A stretch of 51,093 bases of DNA, taken from Pseudomonas sp. ANT_J12 (lineage in GTDB: Bacteria; Pseudomonadota; Gammaproteobacteria; Pseudomonadales; Pseudomonadaceae). Location: assembly GCF_008370045.1 (NCBI RefSeq), contig NZ_VOBN01000033.1:1-51093 (forward strand), written 5' to 3'. Numbering within the stretch: the first letter of the stretch is position 1; every line of letters starts with the position of its first letter. Of the stretch, positions 26,607 through 35,897 are shown piece by piece. The notes below the pieces were generated by a model, which saw nothing but the letters and a program-made list of their open reading frames with translations, ran no database searches and was not told the origin of the DNA. Made by a program: the position numbers and the translations under genes.

Positions 26607-27143
26607 ATGTTTGCGCCTGCAAATTCCGCGCACTTTGCATTACAGATCCCTTCTGTTCGCAACGATTTTAAAGTATTGGCGTTTGATGGCGCTGAAGCCA
26701 TCAGTAACCTTTATGCGATAAAAGTTGAACTGGTCAGCGAGTGCCCTGACTTTGACCTAGAGAGTCTGCTCAGTCAGCAGGCATTTCTTCAGTTCGGGCT
26801 GAACGGAGAAGGCATTCACGGGCTCATCGAAGACGTTCTAGTCGGTGACGCTGGCAAGCGTCTTACCCGCTATCACTTGACGCTGGTTCCTGCTTTGCAC
26901 TACCTGCAGTACAGTCACAACCAACGAATTTTCCAGAATTTGACTGTTCCGCAAATCATTGCTCAGGTGCTGAATGGTCATGGAATTCAGTCCGACACCT
27001 TCACTTTCAATGTTACGACTAGCCCCGTGCGCGAATACTGCACTCAGTACGGGGAAAGTGATTTGGACTTCGTCCAGCGTTTGTGCGCTGAAGATGGCAT
27101 CGCCTGGCACCACCAACATACCCAGGAAGAGAACATCCTTTAG
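26607..27143 (+). pseudogene. vgrG: VgrG (T6SS spike) N-terminal fragment
   Basis: 178 codons of a type VI secretion tip protein, normally about 600-700 aa. The gp27-like start is present: D-F-K-V-L-A-F-D-G-A-E-A-I-S, Y-H-L-T-L-V-P-A-L, and the conserved Y-G-E-S-D-L-D-F-V-Q-R-L-C-A-E-D-G-I-A. AAGGAT lies six bases before the ATG. Coding stops where IS66 transposase sequence begins (about 27,130), so the beta-helix needle is lost and the protein cannot form a spike. Confidence 0.9.
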
Positions 27144-27852
27144 ATAAGCGTACGGATCATGACCATTCCGCGCAGACTGGATCAAGCTCATGATCGCCGC
27201 CGCCCTTTTTCCGCTGCGTAGCGATCCGGCGAAGAGCCAGTTCTTGCGTCCAAGGGCCCATGGTCGGATCTGGTTCTCCGCCCAATTATTATCAATGGGT
27301 ACGGCCCCGTCATTGAGGTACCGGCGCCTGGATCAGCGTTTCGCAGTCATCGCAAACCCACTTGCCACGAACATGGCGCTCAACGGTGAACACGCCCGGC
27401 ATGTAGTCGAGCTTTTCGCTGACATCTTCACCGATGCGCTTGAGGGCGCAGCCGCATGGGCAGTGAGTGTTGTCCGGTTCGTGATGGATCAACGTGCGTG
27501 GGAATTCTGCCGGCAATGCCGTGCGCTTGGGCTTTTGCTTTTTCTCGGTCGCCGCTGGTGCTATTTGCAACGCCTGAAGCTCGGCCTCAATCGCCGCAAT
27601 ATCGGTATCGATCAGGTCATCCAGCAGGCTGGCCTGCTCAGGATTCATCTGCTCACTGCGCTTGGCAAACTTCAAACGCTTGAGCTGTGCGATCTCGTGG
27701 GTCAGCTTCTCGATCACCGTTTGATCGCGGTTGATCTTCTTGCCCATGGTTTCGACCGTTCTGCCCATGGTCTCGACTTGCGACAGCAACTGCGCAGCGA
27801 ATGCACGCAGTTGATCGGGAGTCATTTGATCGAGATTGGGCGAGGAAGTCAT
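27130..27852 (-). pseudogene. tnpC: IS66 transposase TnpC, internally deleted and 3'-truncated
   Basis: The N-terminal part (27,310-27,852) starts M-T-S-S-P-N-L-D-Q-M-T-P-D-Q-L-R-A-F and includes the coiled coil and the zinc-finger-like C-P-C-G-C segment. At about 27,310 it jumps, out of frame, to the C-terminal part: Y-L-N-D-G-A-V-P-I-D-N-N-W-A-E-N then G-R-K-N-W-L-F-A-G-S. About 270 codons containing the first catalytic aspartates are missing. The end after Y-L-K-D-V-L is fused to vgrG. One codon is also lost in the Q-S-A-R-N-G-H segment. It is non-functional. Confidence 0.88.
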
Positions 27853-27912
27853 ACCGTGGATTTTACCAAAGCAGACCGCTTGCGGCAGCAAACCGAGATG
27901 CTAACTACAGTT

Positions 27913-28230
27913 TTAAAGCAGCGTAATAGCTCCGCCAGACCCCACGCGTTGCCAAGGTAGGCCTAGTACCAAAGCCTGAAGTTGCTCGGCATCCAACTGC
28001 ACTTCACTGCCTTGCCGAACGCCTGGCCAATGGAATTTACCTTGGTTCAAGCGACGTGCCGCCAGCCATACGCCAATCCCATCGTGTACCAGCACTTTCA
28101 TCCGAGTCGCGCGGCGATTGGCAAACAGATAAGCGCAGTGCGGCTTCGCCGCACCGAACACCGCGACCACCCTCGCCAGCGCCGTTTCAGTGCCGGCGCG
28201 CATATCCATGGGCTCGGTGGCGAGCCAGAT
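27913..28230 (-). pseudogene. tnpB: IS66 TnpB (Orf2), 3' part after insertion
   Basis: Encodes W-L-A-T-E-P-M-D-M-R-A-G-T-E-T to the C-terminus G-L-P-W-Q-R-V-G-S-G-G-A-I-T-L-L, a standard IS66 TnpB. The first eight codons (M-I-R-I-D-A-I-W) are 15.5 kb away at 43,761-43,784. Removing the insert and one CCAGAT copy restores a continuous frame. Confidence 0.9.
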
Positions 28231-28237
28231 TGCGAAA

Positions 28238-28351
28238 TTGCACTCCACTTGACCATCTGATTGCATCGGTACTGACCACTCGTTTGCATTGCACTTGACC
28301 AGGCGTTTGCATTCGATTAGACCACCGATTGCATCGGATTTGACCAGCACG
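28238..28351 (+). repeat. Five tandem 22-23-bp terminal repeats (left end)
   Basis: Units begin at 28,238, 28,261, 28,284, 28,307 and 28,329. Each starts TTGCA and carries a GACCA-type core 13-15 bases later (TTGACCA, CTGACCA, TTGACCA, TAGACCA, TTGACCA). They abut without spacers and are probable transposase-binding sites. Confidence 0.85.
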
Positions 28352-28563
28352 CTTAGTAAACATGATCGGTAGAGAACTGCCCATTGCTGCCGCTGGCGAC
28401 AGGCAGTCATCGGCCAAAAGCAGTCAGTCGTATAGGACAGAGAGCGGCTGTTTGCTGCCCGTCGAAGTCTTTCCCTATGACTGACTTTTTTGATCGAAGC
28501 TACCGGTCGCGACGGCTCGTAACACGCAGAACTAGGATTAATTTTTCATATGGCATTTTTCGT

Positions 28564-29568
28564 TCACGTTTGGCCACTGCCTTCCCCTTCAACCTGGCTC
28601 TGTCTCTGTCTCTGCTCAAACGCCTGAGCGCGTAAGTCGCGCGGGCTCATCTGGAATGCCGATTGGAACATGCGACTAAAGTGCGCGGGGCTCTTGAACC
28701 CGACCGACAAGGCAATCTCAGTGATCGGATTCTGCGCGTTGGCTGGATCGCTCAATGTCCGGCGCGCGGCGTCCAGGCGCTCTTTCCAGATCCAGCTAGA
28801 GAGGGTATTGGGCTGCCCGTCGCAGAGAGCATGCAAATAGCGCTTGGACAAGCTTAAGGCCTTGCTGATCCGGTCTACATCCAGTTCCTGATCAGCCAGG
28901 TGCTCATGCACATAGGCGCGTAATCGCCGCAGGTGAAATTGTTTCAGATTGCCCGGAAGAACAGCGACCTGCTCTGGAGCCCCGACCAATGCAGCACAAA
29001 GCAACTCGACGGTCGCGCTGGCCACTGAAGATGAACTGAGCTCATCAAGCTCACCGACGCAACCTTGCAGCGAGTTGATGAACTGGCTGAACAGCCGACC
29101 GGTCCCGGACGCTGTGGGAATCACCCGTGCAGTGTAATCCCTGGCGTTTCGCAGCGAATGACGCATCACCCGCCCAGGAATCATCAGTACTTCGTGATGG
29201 AAAGCGCCCGGCATATTCATCGAATAGCTGCGGCTACTGTCGCAAAGCACCATGTCACCGGGATTCATGGTGACCTGACGATTGTCCTGCTCGATCTGAC
29301 TGGTGCCATGACGCTGGATGAGCAGCAGGAAGAAATCATCATCTCCCGTAGACAAGTGCTGCATCGAGCGGCGGACAAAGTGACCATCGGCAATCACATC
29401 GGCCAGTTGAATGGCATTGCGCGTGTACTGAAAAATTTTTCCGTTGAAAGCCGGTTGTCCGGCAATCGGCTGCATATCGAAATGGATGAAATTCTCTCTG
29501 ACGACATGCTGCCAATAGTCCATGCGCATATCGTCTGGCAGCCCTTCCGTGGTAATGACGCAATTCAT
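28564..29568 (-). CDS. AraC-family transcriptional regulator
   Basis: A 334-aa regulator. The N-terminal ~200 residues match the AraC-binding-like (FeaR-type) sensor domain, with M-N-P-G-D-M-V-L-C-D-S-S-R. The C-terminal ~100 residues hold the double HTH: L-D-V-D-R-I-S-K-A-L-S-L-S-K-R-Y-L-H and I-T-E-I-A-L-S-V-G-F-K-S-P-A-H-F-S-R-M-F. It is divergent from the alcohol dehydrogenase gene with a 224-bp gap and probably activates ADH, the first GMC gene and wrbA. The inducer is unknown. Confidence 0.9.
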   Translation of the reverse strand: MNCVITTEGLPDDMRMDYWQHVVRENFIHFDMQPIAGQPAFNGKIFQYTRNAIQLADVIADGHFVRRSMQHLSTGDDDFFLLLIQRHGTSQIEQDNRQVTMNPGDMVLCDSSRSYSMNMPGAFHHEVLMIPGRVMRHSLRNARDYTARVIPTASGTGRLFSQFINSLQGCVGELDELSSSSVASATVELLCAALVGAPEQVAVLPGNLKQFHLRRLRAYVHEHLADQELDVDRISKALSLSKRYLHALCDGQPNTLSSWIWKERLDAARRTLSDPANAQNPITEIALSVGFKSPAHFSRMFQSAFQMSPRDLRAQAFEQRQRQSQVEGEGSGQT

Positions 29569-29792
29569 TGTTTCACTCTCAGATAAATTCCACTGCGCTC
29601 ACAGACAAGCAACTGCGTATCAGCCTGTCTACCATCGGTATCGTGACATGTTCGTGTAAATACAAGTAACGACTACGCAATCCGTGGATGCGCAGGACAG
29701 GCACGTCAGGCGAACCGCCTTGCGGTGCCTGCAATGCCAACAAGGATTGAATAGCCCGCTCACCAGCCCATTCCCTGTGAAGAATTAAAACA
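29569..29792. promoter_or_regulatory. Divergent regulatory region, araC-type gene / ADH gene
   Basis: 224 bp between oppositely oriented starts. It contains no credible gene and must hold both promoters and the AraC operator; I could not identify the half-sites with confidence. Confidence 0.4.
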
Positions 29793-30905
29793 ATGAAAAC
29801 ACTCGCCGCTGTGGCAAGAGAGCACCGTGCGCCACTGGAAATACTTTCACTGAAAATCGACGAACCGCGTGAGGACGAAGTACGGATCAAGATTGTGGCG
29901 GCGGGTATCTGCCGTACCGACCTGGACGTTCGGGATGGTTACCTGCCCACCCCACTTCCGGTGGTGCTGGGCCATGAAGGCGCGGGCATAGTCGATAAGG
30001 TCGGTGCAGCTGTCAACAACTTCCAGGTGGGGGATCACGTTGTGCTCTCCATGGGCCGTTGTGGCGAGTGCGGGTTCTGTCGTTCGGGGCAGCCAGCGTT
30101 TTGCGTTAATCATGTGCCATTGAACTTTGGCGGTGCTCGGGCCGACGGCTCGATGTGCTTGCACGATCAAGAAAGCGCGGTACACAGCCACTTTTTTTCG
30201 CAGTCCTCCCATGCCACTTACGCCATTGCGCACAAAAGCTCGCTGGTGAAAGTGCCTAAAGATGTCGACCTCAAACTGCTCGGCCCGCTTGCCTGCGGGG
30301 TGATGACGGGCGCCGGCGGGATGATGAATACCTTGCGCCCGGAGCCGGGTAGCAGCGTGGTGATTTTTGGCTGCGGTACCGTCGGCCTCAGCGCCTTGAT
30401 GGCGAGCAAGATCATCGGCTGCAGCCAACGCATCGTGGTCGACAACAAACAATCGCGTCTCGACCTGGCCATGGAACTGGGGGCCACCCATACAGTGCTC
30501 TCAGGGCCTGACGTCGATGTGGTCAAAGAGATCCGCGCATTGAGTGATGGCTTGGGCGTGCAATACGCCTTTGAGTCCAGCGGTGTGAAAACGGTCATCA
30601 GCGCAGCACTCAACAGCCTGCGCGAACTCGGCACCCTAGTGATGACCGGCGTGTTGCCCCAGGGCGAGACCGTTGAGTTCGATGCCTGGAATCTGCTGCG
30701 TGGGCGGCGGGTGATCGGCAGCGTGATGGGCGACACCTTGCCGGAGATTTTCATCCCGCAGTTGGTTGAGTACTACCGCCAGGGCCTGCTACCCCTTGAA
30801 AAAATTTCCCGATTGTACCCGTTGGCAGACATCAACCAAGCCATTGACGACGGCATCAACGGCAAGGTGGTCAAGGCCATCGTGGTCATGTCGCATCAGG
30901 ACTGA
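29793..30905 (+). CDS. Zinc-dependent alcohol dehydrogenase (aryl/primary alcohol type)
   Basis: A 370-aa medium-chain dehydrogenase. Catalytic zinc ligands are C40 (G-I-C-R-T-D), H61 and E62 (G-H-E-G-A-G); structural zinc ligands are C90, C93, C96 and C104. The NAD-binding motif is I-F-G-C-G-T-V-G-L-S-A. Length and motifs place it with class III-like and benzyl-alcohol (XylB/GeoA-like) dehydrogenases. It would oxidise an alcohol to an aldehyde in the cytoplasm with NAD+. It is the first gene of the AraC-linked group, followed 89 bp later by a GMC oxidoreductase. Confidence 0.9.
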   Translation: MKTLAAVAREHRAPLEILSLKIDEPREDEVRIKIVAAGICRTDLDVRDGYLPTPLPVVLGHEGAGIVDKVGAAVNNFQVGDHVVLSMGRCGECGFCRSGQPAFCVNHVPLNFGGARADGSMCLHDQESAVHSHFFSQSSHATYAIAHKSSLVKVPKDVDLKLLGPLACGVMTGAGGMMNTLRPEPGSSVVIFGCGTVGLSALMASKIIGCSQRIVVDNKQSRLDLAMELGATHTVLSGPDVDVVKEIRALSDGLGVQYAFESSGVKTVISAALNSLRELGTLVMTGVLPQGETVEFDAWNLLRGRRVIGSVMGDTLPEIFIPQLVEYYRQGLLPLEKISRLYPLADINQAIDDGINGKVVKAIVVMSHQD

Positions 30906-30994
30906 AGCTCTTTCAAAGGGTGGGTGTGCGTCAAGCGATGCACCTGCGCACCGGCCTCCTTCCAAAAACAATATGTTCCAGGAGTTATCTCAAA

Positions 30995-32713
30995 ATGGAT
31001 GAAACCATCGTTCCCGCATCACAAGACCCTCTGAACCGTTCCGGTAAGCAACGTCGCGGCTTCATCAAAGGCTCAATGGTGGTGATTGCCTCAGCGTCCC
31101 TCGCATCGGGTATTGCTTCAGCGGCGCAACCTGCTGCTCCGGAGAGTCAATCTCGCAGCCGGCTCAAACAACAGGGCCCGTTCGAGCACGTATTCGACTA
31201 TGTGATTCTAGGCGGTGGTTCTGCCGGTGCCGTGTTGGCCAACCGTTTAAGTGAGAGCGGCAACAAGAGTGTTTTGCTGGTCGAGGCCGGTCCTTCTTTC
31301 GATCCGGATCAATACCCAGAGCTGCTCTACAGCGGCAACATCATCGCCGCCAACGCTGATCCGCGTTATGAATGGGGTTATCACGCCGAGCCGGTTGAGC
31401 AGGCTGAAGCGATCTATGCGCCGCGCGGCAAGGTAATCGGTGGCAGTTCCGCAATCAATGGCGCCGTTGCTTGCCGTGCCCTGCCCTACGACTTCCAGCG
31501 CATCACCGCCAAAGGCTTGAAGGGCTGGACGTTCGACGAGGTGCTGCCCTACTTCAAGAAGATGGAAACCTGTCACACCGGCGATGATAAATGGCACGGT
31601 CGCAATGGCCCGTTTCCGATTCATCAACTGACGATGGACTACATCACCCCCGTACAACGCTCGACGGTTGAGGCCGCCTGGAAACTCGGCTACGCCAAGG
31701 TCGATGACTTCAACAACCCTCTGGCCAACAACGGTGCAGGCCCAAATCTGATGAACGTGGTCAATGGTGTGCGGGTCAACACCGGCATCGCCTACCTCAC
31801 GCCAGAGGTGCGTAGACGCTCGAATCTGACCATCCTTTGCGAAAGCCTGATCGACAAACTGCAGTTCGACGGTACCAAGGTCCGCTCGGTTCTGCTGGCT
31901 GACGGTAAAGAACTGCGTGGCAAGGAAGTGATCCTCAGTGCTGGCGCCTACGGCTCGGCAGCGATCCTGTTGCGCTCGGGTATCGGCCCGAAAGCGGATC
32001 TGCAAGCCCTGGGCATCCCGGTTATACGAGACGCTGCGGTCGGCACTCGACTGCTCGATCACGCCTTTTACTGGATGAACTTTGCCGGTAAGCCGGAACT
32101 CAAGGGCCAGGATCACCCCGTTGTCGGCTCACAATTGTGGACTCACTCCTCCTTCGCCAAGTCAGCCGGGGAACTGGATATCGCGGTCTCCCCATCGCAC
32201 TTGCTCGACCCGAGTATCAGCAAGACCGGTGTGGCGTTTTCGCTAGGGCTGGAATTGATGAAGGTCAGCTCGACCGGCAGCGTCAAACTCAAGAGCCTCG
32301 ATCCGAAGGTTCAACCTGTCATCAAGCTCAATCACCTCACCAGCGAAGACGACATGCAGCGCATGGTCGAATGCTTCCGGATCGCCCGAAAACTAGCCAC
32401 GACTGAGCCTTTGAAAAGCCTGATTGTCGAGGAAATCTTCCCGGGGCCATCGGTTAGCGACAGCGACAAAGACATTCGCCAAGCCCTAGCTAAAGGCGTC
32501 GGCACCTTGCAGCACCCTTGTTCCACAGCTCCGATGGGACTGCCAAGCGATCCGAACGCGGTGGTTGATGCGCAGGGGAATGTCTATGGCGTACAAGGAC
32601 TGCGAGTCATTGACGCATCAATCTTCCCTGAAATTCCGCTGATCAACCTCAACCCGAACGTCATCATGATGGCGGAAAAACTATCGGATGTGATTCGTAA
32701 ACAGCAAAGTTGA
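30995..32713 (+). CDS. Exported GMC-family FAD oxidoreductase (copy 1)
   Basis: A 572-aa GMC flavoprotein. The start is set by AGGAG 11 bases upstream of the ATG. The N-terminus has a Tat-like signal, R-R-G-F-I-K-G followed by a hydrophobic Ala/Ser stretch, placing the enzyme in the periplasm. FAD binding is at I-L-G-G-G-S-A-G-A-V-L-A-N-R-L-S; the second signature is G-K-V-I-G-G-S-S-A-I-N-G. The active-site histidine is H507 (L-Q-H-P-C-S-T-A-P-M-G), with an asparagine in L-N-P-N near the end. It oxidises an alcohol or aldehyde, but electron acceptor and substrate are not evident. A paralogue lies at 35,898. Confidence 0.9.
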   Translation: MDETIVPASQDPLNRSGKQRRGFIKGSMVVIASASLASGIASAAQPAAPESQSRSRLKQQGPFEHVFDYVILGGGSAGAVLANRLSESGNKSVLLVEAGPSFDPDQYPELLYSGNIIAANADPRYEWGYHAEPVEQAEAIYAPRGKVIGGSSAINGAVACRALPYDFQRITAKGLKGWTFDEVLPYFKKMETCHTGDDKWHGRNGPFPIHQLTMDYITPVQRSTVEAAWKLGYAKVDDFNNPLANNGAGPNLMNVVNGVRVNTGIAYLTPEVRRRSNLTILCESLIDKLQFDGTKVRSVLLADGKELRGKEVILSAGAYGSAAILLRSGIGPKADLQALGIPVIRDAAVGTRLLDHAFYWMNFAGKPELKGQDHPVVGSQLWTHSSFAKSAGELDIAVSPSHLLDPSISKTGVAFSLGLELMKVSSTGSVKLKSLDPKVQPVIKLNHLTSEDDMQRMVECFRIARKLATTEPLKSLIVEEIFPGPSVSDSDKDIRQALAKGVGTLQHPCSTAPMGLPSDPNAVVDAQGNVYGVQGLRVIDASIFPEIPLINLNPNVIMMAEKLSDVIRKQQS

Positions 32714-32809
32714 AGCTGGATCAAGGGCTTCACTCGCTGAAATATGCCGCCCGCCGATAGCGCCTTCGCGCAAAGTTTCAAACCTAAAACCCCTCAAAAG
32801 GAAACAACA

Positions 32810-33409
32810 ATGGTCAAGGTTCTAGTGCTCTATCATTCGATGTACGGTCATATCGAAACCATGGCGCAAAGCGTCGCTGAAGGAGCCCGCACCGTCGCCG
32901 GAGTGGAAGTAACGATCAAGCGTGTACCCGAAACGATGGATGCACACATGTTTGAAGCGGCCCATGGCAAGGTCGATCAAAAGGCACCCATCGCAGTAGC
33001 CAATGAACTTGCCGACTATGACGCTATCATCTTTGGCACCCCGACTCGCTTCGGCAACATGTCCGGCCAAATGCGCAACTTCCTGGATCAGACCGGTGGC
33101 TTATGGGCCCGGGGCGCGCTTGTCGGGAAGGTCGCCAGTGTCTTTACCTCGACCGGTACCGGTGGGGGACAGGAAATGACCATCACGTCCACCTGGACCA
33201 CTTTGGCGCATCACGGCATGGTGATCGTCCCTATCGGCTATAGCACTCCGGCCCTGTTCGACATTTCGCAAGTGAGCGGGGGTACTCCTTATGGCGCCTC
33301 GACGCTGGCTGGTGGCAACGGTTCGCGCCAGCCAGACGAGCGTGAACTGGGTATCGCCCGTCACCAAGGCGAGTATGTCGCCAGCATCACGGCCAAACTC
33401 AAGGGCTAG
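32810..33409 (+). CDS. wrbA: NAD(P)H:quinone oxidoreductase, WrbA type
   Basis: A 199-aa flavodoxin-fold protein. The FMN phosphate loop is S-M-Y-G-H-I-E-T-M (residues 10-18); the second loop is P-T-R-F-G-N-M-S-G-Q-M, followed by F-L-D-Q-T-G-G-L-W. AAAGGAA lies eight bases before the ATG. WrbA reduces quinones by two electrons, preventing semiquinone and superoxide formation. It follows the GMC gene and could recycle the quinone used by that oxidase; that link is inference. Confidence 0.92.
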   Translation: MVKVLVLYHSMYGHIETMAQSVAEGARTVAGVEVTIKRVPETMDAHMFEAAHGKVDQKAPIAVANELADYDAIIFGTPTRFGNMSGQMRNFLDQTGGLWARGALVGKVASVFTSTGTGGGQEMTITSTWTTLAHHGMVIVPIGYSTPALFDISQVSGGTPYGASTLAGGNGSRQPDERELGIARHQGEYVASITAKLKG

Positions 33410-33781
33410 GACCGAGCGCCCCTGAGCTGAGAGTTAGCGAAGCTTACTCGAACACGGCAGGCTGCTCTGAACGACGGATCAGGGCAGCTGCGGCCAGGCA
33501 TTGTTTTTCGCTTGAATCGTGGTTCGGTCGTTTATGACTGAAGGACAGCAACCGGCCCAGGTTGTGTAAAAACGTTTTAGAGCAGGTATGACGGTCAGAA
33601 CTAGAACGAAAATCGCGTTCCTACGCAAATTTCAGGTCTGCTTGTTAGCCGAGCGCTGATAGATTGTACGTAGCAGCGCAGACTTCCAAATGGTGTATGC
33701 GTTTGACACATTCTGGGCCAATGCCGGACTGTGAGCTAAGTTGGCAAGGTAATGGGGGATAGATACATCACGCAGTGGTAG
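33410..33781. other. 372-bp gap; possible decayed IS end, no gene
   Basis: No supported frame. The stretch 33,560-33,590 (GGCCCAGGTTGTGTAAAAAC) resembles terminal sequence of Pseudomonas insertion elements, but no transposase remnant is visible. Convergent wrbA and phzF genes end on either side. Confidence 0.35.
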
Positions 33782-34618
33782 CTAGAACATTACCCGCCCT
33801 GACATACCTAGCTGCACCTCACCTCCGACCCAGATATCACTTCCGATCTTCTCAATTTTTATCCGACCTTGACGACCTAATGCAGTGCCTTGGCTCGCAG
33901 TGTAGTGGTCAGGCATGACCCCTGTAGAAATCAGCCATTGCGCCAGGCTCGCATTGAGACTTCCGGTGACAGGATCTTCATTCAGTTCTTCACCCATAAA
34001 CGCGCGCACCTCGACATCTGCGTCCGCATGAGGACCTTGCCAAGGCGCGACTACTCCTACGTTGAGCCCGTTGAGCTTCAAATAGTCTGGGCGAATAGCC
34101 AAAACGTCATCACGCGATGCCATCATTACGGCAACCCAACCGGGTCCATTGTCTACCCATTGACTGGCGAGGATTTGATCACAGGACAGGCCCAATCCGC
34201 TCTCAATCTGACGCAACACATCTCCACCTACTGCTCCACTCCGAACCAGAGGCGGCGCTGCGAACGACAGAAAAGCACCATTCCGGCGAATGCGGATCAG
34301 GCCTGCCAGGCACTCCTGAATAATCTCTTTATCGACGTTGCCGCCACTTTGATTTAGCCATACATGACAGCTTCCCAGTGTAGGATGACCGGCAAAGGGG
34401 AGCTCCCGTAGCGGGGTGAAAATTCGTACTCGGTAATGTGCTTCGGGAGAGTTTGGTTTCAGCAGAAAGGTTGTCTCGCTAAGCTGTGTCCAGGCTGCAA
34501 AATCGTGCATTTGTTGGCTGGTCAGGTCGTCGGCACCAATTACGACAGCTACGGCGTTACCTTTAAAGGATTGTTCGGAGAAAACATCGACTTGCTCGAA
34601 TAGTAACGAAACCGGCAT
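33782..34618 (-). CDS. PhzF-family isomerase/epimerase-like protein
   Basis: A 278-aa protein of the DapF/PhzF fold in two similar halves. The start region F-E-Q-V-D-V-F-S and the A-V-V segment are typical; T-T-F-L, then R-I-F-T-P-L-R-E-L-P-F-A-G-H-P-T-L-G is the family hallmark, and the second half has D-P-V-T-G-S-L-N-A-S. GAGGAGG precedes the chosen ATG. Family members isomerise small hydroxylated or cyclic acids; most are uncharacterised. It is divergent from the LysR gene. Confidence 0.88.
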   Translation of the reverse strand: MPVSLLFEQVDVFSEQSFKGNAVAVVIGADDLTSQQMHDFAAWTQLSETTFLLKPNSPEAHYRVRIFTPLRELPFAGHPTLGSCHVWLNQSGGNVDKEIIQECLAGLIRIRRNGAFLSFAAPPLVRSGAVGGDVLRQIESGLGLSCDQILASQWVDNGPGWVAVMMASRDDVLAIRPDYLKLNGLNVGVVAPWQGPHADADVEVRAFMGEELNEDPVTGSLNASLAQWLISTGVMPDHYTASQGTALGRQGRIKIEKIGSDIWVGGEVQLGMSGRVMF

Positions 34619-34842
34619 GGAGCCTCCTCTGTCAGTGCTATGGGGGAAGGATATGCCAGGCGGCACACTTCCGAACCGAGTTTCGTAGACGTCGGAGAGT
34701 CTCCTTCGGGTCGTGGCTGCCGGCCATGAACGACCGCAGTCGATTCGTTGCAGTCTGTTGTGACAGGTATTAATAGGCCACAAGACACCTGCAAAAGTGT
34801 CAATCTGGATAATATTTACATAAGTGTTCACGGATTTAGAAC
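34619..34842. promoter_or_regulatory. Divergent regulatory region, phzF-like / lysR; candidate LysR site
   Basis: The inverted repeat TTGTG (34,758-34,762) and CACAA (34,779-34,783) with a 16-bp spacer lies midway between the divergent starts, where a LysR-type regulator often binds its own promoter. Site assignment is inference. Confidence 0.35.
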
Positions 34843-35766
34843 TTGAATAAACTATCTGAGATGCATTCTTTCGTCACAGTGGCGGACACGGGCAGCATTT
34901 CTGAAGCCGCTCGTCGTTTGGGTACGGCCAAGTCGATGGTCTGCCAGCGGATTCAGCAACTAGAAAAACGCTTAGGAAGCATCTTGCTAGAGCGTGGTCG
35001 GCAGACTCGCCTGACTGAGTCTGGCGAGGTTTTTTACCGTCATTGCATAAGTATCCTTGCTGATGTTGAAGATGCCGAAAACGCGGTCTTGACGTCTCAG
35101 TCGACTGTTCGCGGTAGTTTGCGTATTGCAGTTCCGATGGCTTTTGGGATGCGCTATCTGACGCCGATTCTGTCGTCTTTCGCCAGGCAATATCCGGAGC
35201 TGGAACTGGACGTTGAATTCGATGACCGTCGCGTCAATTTGCATGAAGAGGGGTTTGATGCGGCGGTTCGCATTGGTGAATTGCCGGACTCTTCGCTAGT
35301 GGCCAAAACCATTACCCCCAATCGCCATATCATCTGTGCCAGCCCGGATTATTTGAGTGCTCATGGCACACCGAATATCCCGCAAGACCTGGCCCAACAT
35401 TACGCCATGCTCTACGTGAATCGCGAACCTCATGGCATGTGGACGCTACCGGTGAACAACACATTGGAGTCATTCCGTGTGCGCTGTCGAATGCGTACCA
35501 ATTGTGGCCACCAACTTATGGAAGCGGCCAAGGCGGGTCTCGGGCTTGCGATACTGCCCACATTCCTGGCCGCGCAGGCCATTGTGGACGGTGAGCTGAG
35601 AGAGGTGCTGGAGCCTTATGCGCCTCGTGGCGGCAATATTTCTGTGGTCTATCGTCAGTCGCAGCGAACCTCGCCCAAGCTCCGTGTGCTAGGCAGTTTC
35701 CTCAGTGAGCAGATCGGCAACCCGCCGATTTGGGATCAGATGCTGACAGCGCATTTGCAGCCATAG
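34843..35766 (+). CDS. LysR-family transcriptional regulator
   Basis: A 307-aa regulator. The N-terminal winged HTH is F-V-T-V-A-D-T-G-S-I-S-E-A-A-R-R-L-G and K-S-M-V-C-Q-R-I-Q-Q-L-E; the remaining ~215 residues form the ligand-binding domain starting G-S-L-R-I-A-V-P. The TTG at 34,843 gives the usual M-x-K-L-S-E-M-x-S-F start; ATG 34,861 is the fallback. It sits between the divergent PhzF gene and the downstream GMC-ALDH-OYE operon and probably controls one or both. Confidence 0.9.
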   Translation: MNKLSEMHSFVTVADTGSISEAARRLGTAKSMVCQRIQQLEKRLGSILLERGRQTRLTESGEVFYRHCISILADVEDAENAVLTSQSTVRGSLRIAVPMAFGMRYLTPILSSFARQYPELELDVEFDDRRVNLHEEGFDAAVRIGELPDSSLVAKTITPNRHIICASPDYLSAHGTPNIPQDLAQHYAMLYVNREPHGMWTLPVNNTLESFRVRCRMRTNCGHQLMEAAKAGLGLAILPTFLAAQAIVDGELREVLEPYAPRGGNISVVYRQSQRTSPKLRVLGSFLSEQIGNPPIWDQMLTAHLQP

Positions 35767-35897
35767 TGTTGAGTCGTTCGAAAAAAACGAAACATCGATT
35801 CGCTTTTCTCTGGCTTATGGGGGGCTGAACACTGACTTATCCTTTTTTCCAACAGGCGCATTACCAGCGTCTGAAAGGAAGAAATGGAGGAGGATGG

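Noticed and set aside
27190..27960. 256-codon plus-strand frame over the IS66 remnant
   Set aside because: Antisense to TnpC sequence that clearly matches the IS66 transposase.
28238..28351. CRISPR-like array
   Set aside because: Five repeated 22-23-bp units abut without unique spacers and sit at a transposon end, mirrored by three inverted units at the other end; there are no cas genes.
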